64,000 bases of DNA from Osedax fenrisi (GCA_964019155.1 OZ025245.1:11722961-11786960); one strand, 5' to 3'. Positions 24,450-38,417 are shown, numbered from the stretch's first letter. The notes: generated from the letters alone by a model not told the origin. A program made the numbers and translations.

Positions 24450-26640
24450 TTATATTTCTTTATTTATAAAACATATATGTTTTTCATATAAGATTTTCAT
24501 ATATATATGAAAATCTTTGGCCAGTATATATAATTTATTTTCTCTGCGTGCTCTTGAACAGCCTACATATAATTGACCATAGGCGAAGCATTCGGTTTCA
24601 AGATATAAGCCCACGACTTTAAAAGAATGTCCTTGAGATGTGTTTATTGTCATGGAAAAACAAAGTTTTATTGGAAATTGGTGTCTTCTAAAATTAAAGG
24701 GATAATCTGATGGTATCAGTGGTATTTTGGGAAACATTACTTCTTCTCCCTTATATTAACCCGTTAGTATTTTGGCTTCTATCAAATTATTTTGTAAATT
24801 AGTTATGATCAATCTGGATCCATTACATCATTTTGGGGGATTTAAATTTCTTAATAGCATGATTGGCGCTGCTACTTTTAGTGCTATTTTATGGTCTGGT
24901 AATCCGGAAAGTGTAATGGAATTCAAAAATTCTATGTGATATTCTACAACTTATTTTCTTTTGTACTCTGTCTATGGACCTATATACTTTCATCTATCCT
25001 GGAAATTTATTTAGTAAATTTTGATTTATTTTATATACATCGTCATTTTTAGGTGTTAATATATATCTTTCGCAAAGCCAATTTTCATCCAAATAAGTGT
25101 CTTCTACATTTTCATAAATTGTCGTGATGAGTTCATTTTTATTTTCCATTATATTTCCGCACGGGATAATATCTATACCATTATTTTTCTGCGTCATTCC
25201 ATTACCTATATTTAAGAGATGATTTTCGAATGTGGCTGTATCGTGATTGTTTGATGAGAATACTCTCATGTTTTTAGTTAATCTTATATTTTTCCACATT
25301 ACTGAAGTTTTCAAACACGAATTTATGTGGTCTGTCTTTGTACATCTTTTCACTACTGGAAGAATTTGCAGGAAATCTCTGCTAAGTATTAATGTCTGTC
25401 CTCCCATTGGCTTATATTTGTTTACTATGTCTCTTACCATTCTATATACGGCTTCTAATGCATGCTTGTGAGTCATTGTGCATTCATCCCAAATAATAAA
25501 TGTACAGCTTCTAAATAGTTTCCCTGATTTTGTATTATTCTTTATTATGTTTAACTGTATTGGAATCTAAAAATGGAATGGGCTGTTATACAGTTCAATA
25601 ATAGAGTTGATGCTATTCTTGATGATGCTACGGCAATATGTTCTTTATTTGCCATCTTCATTTTAGCTAGCAATAAATTAATCAAAAAAGTGTTTCCAGT
25701 TCTTGCGAGGGTATCTAGGAAAAACAATTTTCCATCTTCGTTATTTATACTTTGTAAGATTTTGTTATAATATATTCTTTGTTCATCATTCAATTTAATT
25801 TCATTTGCTTTCCATCGGCCCTAATGCGTGCTTGTGAGTCATTGTGCATTCATCCCAAAAAATAAATTTACAGCTTCTAAATAGTTTCCCTGATTTTGAA
25901 TTATTTTTATACTGTAAATGAAATCTTCGTTTAACTGTATTGGAATCTTAAAAATGAATGTTCTACATTTAAATAATATAGTTTCTGCTATTCCTGATAA
26001 TTCTATGGCAATATATTCTTTATTTGTCATCTACATTTTAGCTAGAAATAAATTAATCAAAAAAGTGTTTCCAGTTCTTGCGAGGGTATCTAGGAAAAAC
26101 AATTTTCCATCTTCTTTATTTATACTTTGTAAGATTTTGTTATAATATATTCTTTGTTCATCATTCAATTTAATTTCATTTGCTTTCCATCGGCCCTAAT
26201 GCGTGCTTGTGAGTCATTGTGCATTCATCCCAAAAAATAAATTTACAGCTCTAAATAGTTTCCTGATTTTTAATTATTCTTTATACTGTAAATGAAATCT
26301 TCGTTTAACTGTATTGGAATCTTAAAAATGAATGTTCTACAGTTCAATAATATAGTTTCTGCTATTCCTGATAATTCTACGGCAATATATTCTTTATTTG
26401 TCATCTACATTTTAGCTAGCAATAAATTAATCAAAAAAGTTTTTCCAATTCCTGCGGGGAAAAACAATTTTCCATCTTCGTTATTTACACTTTGTAAGAT
26501 TTTGTTATAAACTATTCTTTGTTCATCATTCAATTTAATTTCATTTGCTTGAACATTTTCCGGGCTACTTCCCGGCGTTGCCTGGGTATAATAATAACAA
26601 TCGTTATCAACGTAGATGTAAACAAAGATTTATTTATAGA
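24450..26640 (-). pseudogene. Helitron PIF1-type helicase, broken (unit 2)
   Basis: Same pieces as in unit 1: the C-terminal part at 24450-24737, the central part at 24994-25476 (identical to unit 1 except one Glu/Asp change near its end), and three tandem copies of the Walker A region between 25466 and about 26550. Frameshifts are shared with unit 1, so the breakage predates the duplication of the two units. No Rep domain is present. Confidence 0.85.
25466..26560 (-). repeat. Walker A segment in three tandem copies
   Basis: TTGTGAGTCATTGTGCATTC occurs at 25466, 25832 and 26207 (spacings 366 and 375 bp). The middle copy mixes features of the first and third, as expected from unequal exchange. 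Confidence 0.8.
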
Positions 26641-27097
26641 AAACAATTTATTTATTAAATAATTAATAACAAAGCATTTAAATTTAATTGTTTATCGAAA
26701 AATTTAAAATTTCTTCGTTAAAAATATCGAAAACGTAAACGTTATCACCGTTTATTGTCATTTACGAATGCATTAATTATGGTAAAATGAATATAATTAC
26801 ATTTTTACGAAACGCCTCACATTCGCATACATTTTATATGTGAAACATTTTCTTAGAAAATCAAAAGATTTCCCTATAGAGGGAAATAGGTCGATAAAGG
26901 ACAGTTTTACGTAATTATGATCGGTGTAGAGGCGGCAATAAAAAATTCATCCGAACAACCACAATACTTTTTTCGTAGAGAATTAGTAGCAATTTAAATT
27001 TTGTAAATCCGTCGAGCCATTTTCTTAAACATCGAACGCATATAAATAAATAAATAAATAAATAAATATTTAAATAGACTTTCTTTTATATGTATAG

Positions 27098-27099
<2 letters not shown>

Positions 27100-27129
<30 letters not shown>

Positions 27130-27829
27130 ATATTTATGCGTGTGTATATGTAATTATAATTATAATGTTTTATTTAAACACTTACATATATAAAACATAT
27201 ATAAAAAGTGTATAGACAATGTACACAAATAAGCAGCAATACAGTTGCTATGTATAAGTATATATATATAATAATAATAAACAGATAATAATAAATAAAT
27301 AAATAATAATAACAAAATAATAAATAAAAGTTAAAAGTTAAAATATACATACGTGGTAGCATTGTATATGTAATATACAAGGCATAGTGAAATACACATG
27401 TGTATTTATTTTATACGTATATTATATTATATCTATATAGATTTTACTCGTTCAGAATATTTTGTAATGTGAAATAGAGCGTAACGGTTGTATGTGATTG
27501 ACACATAAGTACCGCCCACCTACCGACTAACCGTATCGTGCTGATTATTCACATCGTCCATTTAACATTCAAATGATGGACGTAATTAATAGCCATATTA
27601 TTCATAGCATACAATTATAGAATATGTAAACGTTAGATAGTCACATCATAGATATAAAATATCATAAAATGAATTACATCTGAAAACTTACATCAGAGTA
27701 TTTTATAAACATATATCTTTATTTATTTATTTTTTATCTTATACATTTTTTTTCTATATTAATCTCATATTATTTATTTTTCCAATGATTATGATCCTAT
27801 GATTCACGAAAAGATATATTTCAAAATAA
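27100..27829. other. no gene; AT-rich flank with (TAAA)n and (TTA)n
   Basis: TA/TG microsatellite to about 27135, AATA-rich DNA at 27270-27325, then ordinary AT-rich sequence. An imperfect hairpin CGTCCATTT..AAATGATGGACG lies at 27556-27582. Nothing coding is recognised. Confidence 0.55.
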
Positions 27830-30785
27830 TTTATATAAACAAACTTTAGATAATCTCGATAATGATTTCAATTCTAGCGATAGTATTCTTTATCATCATA
27901 AAAAAACACTTTATAATAGTATAAATAATCAATGTAACTATGATAATATACCAAACCAAATACACACGAATAGTAATATATCCATCATACACTTTAACGC
28001 ACGTAGTCTGATAAACAATTTTAATTCTATTACTAATTATTTATATTCTTTACAACATAAATTTGATATAATAGTTATAAGTGAAACATGGTTAAATGAA
28101 TATAATAAAGATCTATATTTTATATTAGACTATAATAATATACATATAACCAGAAATCATAAACGTGGTTGAGGTACCTCAATATTCGTTAAAAAATATT
28201 TTAAATATATAACTATTGATACACTCAGTACAACATTACCAAATAAATTTGATATAGTTACCATTAAATTAATAATTCCCAATTCTAAAGATATTATAAT
28301 AAGTGGTATATATAAATGCCCCGAATTTGATATCATTAATTTTTCAAATGAAATATATAATTTATTTAATACACTCTCTACTGATAATACAATATTTCTT
28401 TGCGGAGACTTTAACATTGATATATTAAAATTAACTTTTCCTAAAGTCTCACATTTCATTGATATACTTATTTCATTAGGTCTACATCCAATAATAACCA
28501 AACCCTCACGCATTACTAATATAACGTCCACCTTAATTGATAACATATACACAAATTATAATCATGTACCAATATCTAATGGTTTATTATATAATGATAT
28601 TAGTTACCATTTACCCATTTTTTGTATTTATAAATTAAATAAATTTAACAATTCTATTAAAAAAATAAGAATTCATATATTATATGACACAGAATAATAT
28701 AAGCGAGTTTAAGCTCTATCTTCTAAATTATAATTGGAAAGCTTTATACAGAATAGATAATGCGCATTATGCTTTTGACTTATTCATTTCTACTTTAGAA
28801 AACTCTAAATAAAAATTCCTTTCTAAAAAAAAAATATATAAAAAAATTCTTATTTAAATAAACCTTGGCTAATAGAGGGCCTTAAAAAATGTATAATTAA
28901 AAAAAATAAACTTTACCAAAACTTAAAAAAAAAACATTCTGTATCTAATGAAACTATTTATAAAAAATATAAAAATTGTCTTTCAAAAATCATAAATAAA
29001 GCTGAACGCTATTACTATAGTCAATATTTTATTACTAACAGAAACAACCCTAAGCAGATATGCAATAAAATAAATACTATTATACATAACAACACAAATT
29101 GTAATATAGTTCCTAATGTAATAGAAGATAATAAACGGTGTGAACAATTTAATGATTATTTTTGTAACATAGGTGAGAAGTTAGCTTCTAAATCAGAAAA
29201 AAATTGTAATACCAATAATACATCTAATTATATACATAATAATTATACAAATTCATTATTTATTACTCCCACTAATCCAATTGAAATAACTAATATTGTT
29301 GAAAAAAGTAAACCAACAAATAGTACTGATTCTCATAACTTTTCATTTAAACTAATTATTCAAATCATTTCTTCAATAAGTAATATATTATCATATTTAA
29401 TTAATCTATGTATACAACAGGGTATATTTCCTAATAGTCTAAAAACTTCTAAAGTCGTAACTAAATATAAATCTGGTGATATTGATGATCCTTCTAATTA
29501 TAGGCCAATTTCTCTATTATCATCTTTCTCAAAAATTTTAGAAAAAGTCTTAAAATCTAGATATATAGATTTTATGGAAAAAAATAAAATAATTAATAAA
29601 TCACAATTTGGTTTTAAAAAAGGAGTTTCAACTTCGGACGCATTGAATGACCTAACCGGAACCATAGCTTCAAATAAAATGAAATATTTTGCAGCTATAT
29701 CTATAGATATAAAGAAAGCATTCGACTCCATCAGTCATGATCTATTAATAAATAAGTTAGAGAAGTATGGTTTCAGAGGAGTTGCTTTAAAATTATTAAT
29801 ATCTTTTCTTAATAATAGAAATCAATTTGTAATATTCAATAAGTCTAAATCACAAATAAAGAATATTAAGTTTGGTGTCCCTCAAGAATCTGTCCTCGGT
29901 CCCCTATTATTTTTAATATTTATAAATGACATAGTCAATATTAAAACACAAGGCCATTTTGTTTTATTCGCTGATGACACTTCTATTATATTCCGTGAAA
30001 ATAATATTGATTCTATGGAAAATTCCATGAATAAAACTTTAAAAAATCTTGATATATGGCTATCATTAAATAAATTGACAATTGATTTAAGCAAAACTAA
30101 CTATTTAATATTTAATAATAATAAAGCAAAATTATCTATTATATTAAATAATATTGTCATTATTCAAAAAAACTCAATAAAACTCCTTGGTGTAATTATT
30201 GATTCGAACATGAATTGGAAACTACATACAAATATGGTTAAATCTAAACTTTATTATGGATTATCAATTCTAAGAAAACTAAATAATATTTTACCCAGCA
30301 ATATTTTAAAACTAATATATTATTCTGTATTTCATTGCCATCTTATTTATTGTACACATATATGGGGGAATAATTATGATGCAACATCAAAACAAATAAG
30401 TATAGCTCAAAATAAAGCTATAAGAATATTATATCGTCAAAAAAATAGAACAAATGTGGATAATATTTACAAAGAACAACACATTTTAATTTTTAAAGAA
30501 ATAATATTCTATAATGCCTGTAAAATTATGTTTAGGATTAAAAATTATCAAATTTCAACAACAATTATAAATTTATTTAAATTACAAGACTCTACTTATA
30601 ATATGCGCGATAATAACAAATTTAAAATACCTTTAGTTAATACCAATGCAAAAAAGTTTAATATAACTTATTATGGACCCATTTGCTGGAATAATCTACC
30701 GTTACATATAAAATCATACAATAGTCAAACCACACTTAACCAATTTTGTTCAAAAATTAAATATTTAATATCATGTAATCTCTAA
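27830..30785 (+). pseudogene. near-complete CR1/jockey-like non-LTR retrotransposon, broken
   Basis: The endonuclease starts SIIHFNARSLINNF, with IIVISETWLNEYNKD, FLCGDFNIDILK, KPSRITNITSTLIDNIYTN and ISYHLPIF, the expected order for an apurinic-type nuclease. It is broken by TGA near 28168 and by stops and shifts at about 28695-28820. The linker (KPWLIEGLKKCI onward) leads into the reverse transcriptase: NYRPISLLSSFSKILEKV, FAAISIDIKKAFDSISHDLL, FGVPQESVLGPLLFLIFIND and VLFADDTSII, ending YYGPICWNNLPLHI at the stop 30783-30785. The frame 29574-30785 alone is 403 codons. One conserved Gly of VPQGS is Glu. The 3' end passes into a very long (ATT)n. The ORF1 protein is not seen. Dead, but with the polymerase domain well kept. 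Confidence 0.85.
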
Positions 30786-30868
30786 TCTATATTAAAAATT
30801 CATATCTTTTATAATATTTTGTAATATATGTACATAAGTATTATTAATATGCGCACTATTATTATTTA

Positions 30869-31665
<797 letters not shown>

Positions 31666-31987
31666 GAATTGAATTAAATTGAATGAATATTTATTATGAA
31701 TTTTTCAAGTTCGATTTAGTAATAATTAACAATATGTAGTGATAAATTCACAAAACGACAACAAAACGTAGATAGTACACATATAAAAATAATAATAGTA
31801 AATTAGAAACGTATCACATGTGCCGGTGATAAAAACAATTAATAATTAAAATTAATAATTTATAAAATTATATATATACATATATATATATATATGTATA
31901 AATAAATATTAAGTTATAATTTTTTTAATATGATTTTTAAAGGTATATAAACTATTTGCTAATACAATATGTTCATCAAGACCATTC

Positions 31988-32054
<67 letters not shown>

Positions 32055-32468
32055 TATTATTATTATTATTATTTATTATTATTATTAATATGTATATTCG
32101 ATATAAATATCTTGTATTACACCATTTTTGTTATTACATTTTCTCATTTCATAATTATTATTATATATTAAATATTTAATATTGTTGTTATAAGGATATT
32201 CTTAATATAAGCTACGTATAGCTTCTGAATATCCTTCTGTATATTAATTAAATATTCAGTAAATAAATATTCATTCATTCATTCATATATAATTAAACAT
32301 CAAGCATACTTGATAACAACGGTATATCCTATCGATGGGCATCACTAATTCTGGTATTTGTGGTCATCGGTGATGGCCAGTTAATATCCTGTTGATGATT
32401 ATCATTCACAACGCTACTTACTGGGTACTCTATTAATATAGTACATATACTCTAATGCATTCGTCTAT

Positions 32469-32504
<36 letters not shown>
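31666..32504. other. no gene; (ATT)n, hairpin, inverted ATTCATTC tails
   Basis: (ATT)n lies at about 31988-32088. GAATGAATATTTATT at 31681 and AATAAATATTCATTC at about 32262 are inverted copies that resemble outward-facing retrotransposon tails. A hairpin GGATATTC..GAATATCC with an inner AGCT.ACGT.AGCT lies at 32193-32234. An (AT)n run ends the stretch at 32470-32502. Confidence 0.55.
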
Positions 32505-32506
<2 letters not shown>

Positions 32507-33012
32507 TAACCTTGTGCATTTAACAGTCATGTACCAAAATATTTAATATAGCTCTACCCTAATAAACATATAGAGTGTACCCTAGTGCATTTAACAGTTA
32601 GGTACCCTAATATTTAACATATCTGTACCCTAATAAACATATAGAGTATACTCTAGTACATTTAACTGCCAGGTACCTTAATATTTAACATAACTGTACC
32701 GTAATAAACATATATAGTGTACCCTATTGCATATAACAGTCATGTACCATAATATTTAACATAGCTGTACCCTAATAAACATATATAGTGTACCATAGTG
32801 CATTAAACAGCCATGAACCCTTATATTTAACATATATATACCCTAGTGAAGTATAGAGTGTATTAGAGTAGTTAACATATAGAGTATACCCCAGTGAATT
32901 TAAATACTGTGTACCCTAAAATAAAGTATAAATCTACCCTAATAAATATGCATATTATACCCTGTGAGTTTAAAAATCATGTACCCTGTATAGGGTACAT
33001 GGAAAATTGTGT
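32505..33012. repeat. minisatellite of about 65 bp with GTACCCTA words
   Basis: About seven degenerate units contain TAATAAACATATAGAGTGTA, CCCTAGTGCATTTAACAG and GTACCCTAATATTTAACAT. Divergence rises toward the right end. No coding signal. Confidence 0.75.
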
Positions 33013-33517
33013 GATATTTTAACGATCTGTACCCTATAAAAAATGAGTTGTTGTACACTAATATTTTACAGTGTATATGTAATGATGAGTGGTCGAAATA
33101 GCTGTTGGATTATAACACCACTCAAAATGATTGATGGACCGTTGTATTTAATTAATTGTATTCAATATTCTACTAATGTTGTTAAGAATATACGCAACAT
33201 TACTATATAGAATAGTTCAATGTAATTTTATACAAACCTCTACGTGTCAAGGTATAATCAAAAAGAAAATAATATTATTAAATCTAATATAATTCAGATT
33301 ATAATATTTCTACGCGATAGTTTATTGGTCCAACAGATTATATTAAAATAAACTAAATAACATTATATAAAAAAATTCAAAAATAATATATACGAAAAAC
33401 AATATTTATAATTTTATAATTATTACATAATACAAAACAAAACAAAAAGAACTAATTAAAAATATATAATATATAATTAAAAAAAACTATATTAAAAATA
33501 TAAAAGACACTAGTCTG

Positions 33518-33557
<40 letters not shown>

Positions 33558-35690
33558 ATATATATAGCATTACTAATGATTCATTAGTTGCCTAAATACT
33601 CGTCATATAACAAATAATGCGTTATATGACGACTGCGATGGAAAAGATTTAGCGAGCACACACTATTTTTAAGAATATCTGTTGCGAGTTTTAAATGAAT
33701 AATATATATACATGAAAATTATGATTCTATAATTCAAACCCTCTAAAATAATGTAATATTAACATGTTGATATCTGAAGTATTACTACCATGAATCATTT
33801 ATATTAATTGACCTGCATTACATCATGATATATAATTATTCGTTATGTTTATTAAACTAAATCATGCCATACTTTATATTACATTAATGTAATTACTAAC
33901 TGTTTAATTGATAATTCAGTTAAACAAATATATAGTCAACATTTATAATCAAAATTATATAGTATAACTATTTGCTAATGGTATATTTAATACGGGCATG
34001 TAGTTATAATATGATTATTTAAGCTTTTTCATACACACATATATGTATAATTACAATAATAATGCACGTATAATTAATATAAATTAATAATATTGTTCTA
34101 ACTTTATTTCTAAATTAACATGATTACATAATTAACTGATAAAGAATTACATATTTAACGATATCGAGTACAATTAAACCTTCCATTAGTACAACAGTAC
34201 ATTTACAAATATACATTATAATATAATATTGAAGGAATTGCATGAATATATATGTATAAACTGGAGTAGATATGGATATTTGAAGATTTTTTATTTGATA
34301 GAGTGTATAACAATTATGAAAAGAATGGGCCAATGATGGTGGCTTATGGATTACCACAGTAGTGAAAAAAAAGTTGCTATAGTGAATATTTATTTTAACA
34401 TATGAATACCTATCAGAAATAAAGAATATAAACTATAGTTGTGTACTTGATAAATGATAAATATATCAAGTTATAGAAAACCGGGATATTCGAATACAGA
34501 TGATAAATCAATTATAATAGGGTAACATAAACTTTTGTAAACAGTGTATAATAGAACATTAGTAATACTCGAGCGGAGCTGTTTCTTTTATTTAGTATGG
34601 TATATAATCGTTTTGAAAATAAACAACAATATTATAAGATGTAAAATAATGTATTGGCTGATCTGAAACAACTCCCAATGTATTTGACATGGAATAGAAT
34701 CAATGAATAAGTTTAAAGACCGCCAGGTCACAGTGGTATACTATAGTTTTATTGAGTACAGGAATACTATACGAGTGTGTCAGCGATTGTGGAAATACAT
34801 AAATTATAAAAACCTATATTATATCGGTGATGAGCGCGATGAGAAAAGTAGAAAAGATAACATAGTACATGTAATGGAACCTGGTCAAATGTGGAGTGAG
34901 ATTTAACGGAATAACGAACGTATAATCGCCTTTTGTAAGTGTGAAGTATGACGATCGGTGTGATGAGGCGATAAGTTGTATATCAAATAATGTGGATTTA
35001 AATTATGGAGGGCATCTATACCTCTGAGATATTTTATTATAAGAAACTAGAAAAGTAGTGTAATTAAAGGGCCACGTCGATCAGGAAGAATCTGAACTCT
35101 ATTGAACTTAAGATCAAAAGCTTCATTGTAAGATGTACCCACGTTATTTATCTTAGTAATGATGTAACGTACACACTTATTATAGAAACTACTCATTTTA
35201 AAGGAATTAAGATCAAAGTTAAGATTAGTTGATCGTATCTAATTTGAAGTAATCTGAATGAAAGACCTATGATTACAATATTATTATTAAACAGGGGGCT
35301 AGGAATAATATTAAATGTGAGATATAATGCTAACATTTATGTATGATAACATCATTACAATTGTTATAACATGATTACATTTATCAGTATATTTATAAGT
35401 TAACTAATAATTAGATAAATGAGAATATGGCAGTATTAAATCAAAACATTGATCGGAAATTAGAAAAAAGTTGATAATCAGATGAAATGAGACTAGAACA
35501 AGATTGTGAAAACAGTTATAAATTCAACTGCCGTGTATTAGTACATATACGTTGCTTATACATAATTCCGAAAAATAACTTTTAAAGATTATATAGATTT
35601 ATTTTCGATGTTAAATTGTATATTAAAATTATTAAAATATACAGTATTATCGGAAGATAATTAAACATTCATTGAAACTAGAAGTCGAAG
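33013..35690. other. no gene recognised
   Basis: Moderately AT-rich unique-looking DNA with an (AT)n run at 33518-33555. Short frames (34124-34357 minus, 34703-34906 plus) have no recognisable motif. The lack of simple repeats over most of this stretch suggests old decayed elements rather than satellite DNA, but I cannot name them. Confidence 0.5.
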
Positions 35691-35699
35691 ATCGTTAAA

Positions 35700-35885
35700 T
35701 AATAAGTATAACCCTCGTATAAGCTAAGGACAACTGAATATGATAGAACAGCATTTCAGGAAATATGGAGTGACATACGGCTCTAGCTACACACCAGATG
35801 AATTTATTACGGCAAACCTCCATGAAAAGAATTAGGCTTATTCCTAAACGTATAGGTATACCCCGATGTTTAACTGTAACTATGC
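35700..35885 (-). pseudogene. possible C-terminal remnant of a non-LTR reverse transcriptase
   Basis: The minus strand reads VKHRGIPIRLGISLILF then CRNKFIWCVARAVCHSI. This faintly follows the RGH.xKL...R..FFxxRVxxxWNSLP pattern of non-LTR C-termini. No catalytic motif is present upstream. The identification is weak. Confidence 0.25.
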
Positions 35886-36140
35886 ATTGTATAAATATCA
35901 CTCAATTAGGTTTCAGGAATAATAGTTATCACACGTCTAGAATTAGTATCGATTATACCATTACGTGTATATATTAAACGAGTGATAATATCGCATTGAT
36001 ATACAATTAACACCACCGAAAATAACGCATAACCAACGTAAATGTTTGTTCCTTAATATATACTAGATATTATATGTAATCATAATGATAATAATAATAT
36101 ATATATATATAGATGATTTCGTTCGAATATTATTATTTTA

Positions 36141-36767
36141 TTAGTTAAATAAATGGTTCCACAACCTCATGAAGGGATTAGTAACAGTTACGTGCCTAAT
36201 TCTGAGTTCCGCTAGTTTTTTCAATTCTTTAAGTTGTTCGATATCTAACGCGTCATTCTTCACCAACCTCCTTCGTTTCTGTCTCGAACGATAAGCTATT
36301 TTTTTAGTAAGCCAATTATATTTATGTTTATCGTAATTGGTTTCATGCACTACGTGTTGATTTCTAACTGATCTTAGTTGTTCTTGATAGCCTTTGATTA
36401 GATTAAGTTGTTTAATTACATATTTGTATTTTCTTGATCCAATCTTCAAATCAGATAGACCATATTGATATTTATAGATAGATGGTATTTCATTTACTGG
36501 TTCAGGTACCCACGGCGTTATGACGCCATCATTAACCACACTATTATCCACATCGGGTATTGCATTAGCGTTATTTCTTAACACAGTATCGGCATTATTC
36601 TCTTTAAACGGGCCATCATTGTTCAGCTTATTTCGTAACGACTTGATTCTATCGCGGGTGTATGATCTGACTCTCTTGAATCTGAACGCCGCGTAAAAAC
36701 TGAACACAATGGTCAATACAGCCGCGCATATAAACGCCGCGTTAATCAAAAACTTGATGGTCACCAT
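36141..36767 (-). CDS. unrecognised 208-residue protein with one N-terminal membrane segment
   Basis: An intact frame from ATGG at 36767 to TAA at 36141, with a visibly higher GC content than the flanks. Residues about 4-28 (IKFLINAAFICAAVLTIVFS onward) form a hydrophobic helix that could be a signal anchor. It is followed by a basic stretch (RFKRVRSYTRDRIKSLRNKL), an Asn/Asp-rich middle, WVPEPVNEIPSIYKYQYGL, and a long basic helical C-terminus (YRSRQKRRRLVK, then IEQLKELKKLAELRIRH). I do not recognise the family. An ACAG lies 9 bases before the ATG, so an upstream exon is possible. A possible decayed RT remnant lies just downstream and the Gypsy element about 1.4 kb upstream, so it may belong to a mobile element or virus-like insert, or be a host gene. 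A chance open frame of this length and composition is unlikely here. Confidence 0.5.
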   Translation of the reverse strand: MVTIKFLINAAFICAAVLTIVFSFYAAFRFKRVRSYTRDRIKSLRNKLNNDGPFKENNADTVLRNNANAIPDVDNSVVNDGVITPWVPEPVNEIPSIYKYQYGLSDLKIGSRKYKYVIKQLNLIKGYQEQLRSVRNQHVVHETNYDKHKYNWLTKKIAYRSRQKRRRLVKNDALDIEQLKELKKLAELRIRHVTVTNPFMRLWNHLFN

Positions 36768-36789
36768 GACAGATTTCTGTATTATGTGA

Positions 36790-38177
36790 AACCGCGTTTA
36801 CGATGAATAATTAGTATACTATAACTTACGTGACTTTAAAATTAATAATATATGTATTTATAATATATACAATATTAATTATAAATATCTAGTATTATAT
36901 TAAATATATATACACTATAATTGGAATATAATTGTATATTTTAAATTTAATATTTAAATTTAATACAAATAAATTAAGCTTGCCTAGAAAATATATAATT
37001 GTCACATAATTTACCTAGTTGTGGTATACAATTTAGACAAACTTTATGTTATTTTATTTCCTAAGTATCACTATATATATGAATTTTATAGTCATTTGAA
37101 TATTATATGATACTTTTTATACATACATTTATTAATCTATTATTTAACTTTATAGTTCATCATTTTTATTAGAATAATGTCGGTTAAGTGAATATAGTAT
37201 ACAACAGTATGAATAAAACTATATTAAATTAGTTATGTATACATGTATATGTATAGTAATATATAGTATACAAATATGAGAACTTTCGTGTTTCAGATAT
37301 TGATATTTAGTATAGGAGATGATAATAATGAAAATATATTATAGGGAGATCTAGTAAGAGAGATTGTACATTTAATTCTTTTTTACATGTAATATTATAA
37401 TGATTGATGATAAAATATATATTGGTGAGTGACTTTAAAAAGCCAGTGAGGATGTATCAGTATTATCATATAAAAGAGGAATCAGTAGGTTATATTATAT
37501 ACGATATAATGGCTTATCGAAATTAACAATGTTAAGCGAGAAATTAATAGAAAATATATTATTAGTTATGGGTTAAGAGAGTTGTATTGATATGTGGTCA
37601 AGAGATGAAAGGTTATATGATTTACTGGAAATGAAACAATGAGAGGATGAGAGAATTGCGTTTATTTAAATGACATAATAAAATTAGGTGTATGTTTGAA
37701 GTAGGATATAGATGTATTGGAAAGTATAATACAATATTAATTGAATACGAGTACAATGTATAGTGTGTTTGTCGAGTACAATGTATTTTTTTAATATCTA
37801 GGAGAGATAAGAGTTTTGCTGAACTACGTACAATAGCGCATACATTTGAATCGGTAGATAATGTAAATAGATATGGCATGTGCTATAAAGAAAGCATAGG
37901 TAATCTGGTTGGAGACGTGTAGGTATATCAATAGAAGAACGTAAGCATGACTTTTTTGCGGATTAATATTTAGTAAGATTGAATTTTAATTTTATATATG
38001 TGATGGAGGGACACGCTGGTTAATGGGGTAGGCATAACACTTTAAAAATAAAACTTTTTCAGTAAATCAGGTTGAATATAGAGGTATAGGAGAAATAAAT
38101 GTACAGAAAATAGGTACGAGTTAAATCGATATTAATGACGGATTAATAGGGAATTTTCCTTGAGAAAAGGAGTTATA
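36790..38177. other. no gene recognised
   Basis: AT-rich DNA with a 257-bp open frame on the minus strand (37622-37879) that has no recognisable motif. It ends at the target-site duplication of the Gypsy element. Confidence 0.5.
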
Positions 38178-38182
38178 AATAC

Positions 38183-38401
38183 TATAACGTGTCGTGTGTT
38201 AAGGCTTATTAATATTTGCTAAGCTACTAATATGCTAATAGTTGCTTACCTTGCTTTAGTTGACCGGATAGTATGATTATATGTATTAGTTTATAAAGTT
38301 TAGTTTAGTTGATGACGTATATAAATTGAGTGATGTTTACATGTCAGGGTTCAGTATCCTGTTATAATCTTTGATTATAGTTGTTATTGGATACCGTCAC
38401 A
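38183..38401 (-). repeat. 3' LTR of the Gypsy element
   Basis: 219 bp, no difference seen from the other LTR. The outer side carries the AATAC target duplication and the inner side abuts the polypurine tract. The imperfect terminal inverted repeat is TGTGACG/TATAACG. Confidence 0.92.
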
Positions 38402-38417
38402 TCTCCTTTTCTTTCTG
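38402..38417 (-). other. polypurine tract
   Basis: On the minus strand AGAAAGAAAAGGAGA sits directly before the LTR that starts TGTGACGG. This is where plus-strand DNA synthesis of the retrotransposon would be primed. Confidence 0.8.

Larger units (their letters stand above)
23991..27098 (-). mobile_element. Helitron unit 2 (3108 bp), head-to-tail with unit 1
   Basis: The unit begins (plus strand) with CTAGCTGGCTTCGGCCCGGC directly after the GA that closes unit 1, and ends TATAGA at 27098, followed by T of an (AT)n tract. It is nearly identical to unit 1 at an offset of 2735 bp through about 26030. It is longer because the Walker A segment is present three times. One A^T insertion site therefore flanks the whole dimer (A at 21255, T at 27099). 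Confidence 0.85.

Noticed and set aside
22512..26510. Plus-strand frames inside the Helitron dimer
   Set aside because: They are the opposite strand of the helicase pieces and carry no motif of their own.
34124..34906. Two small frames (34124-34357 minus, 34703-34906 plus)
   Set aside because: Both under 80 codons, no motif, no splice support.
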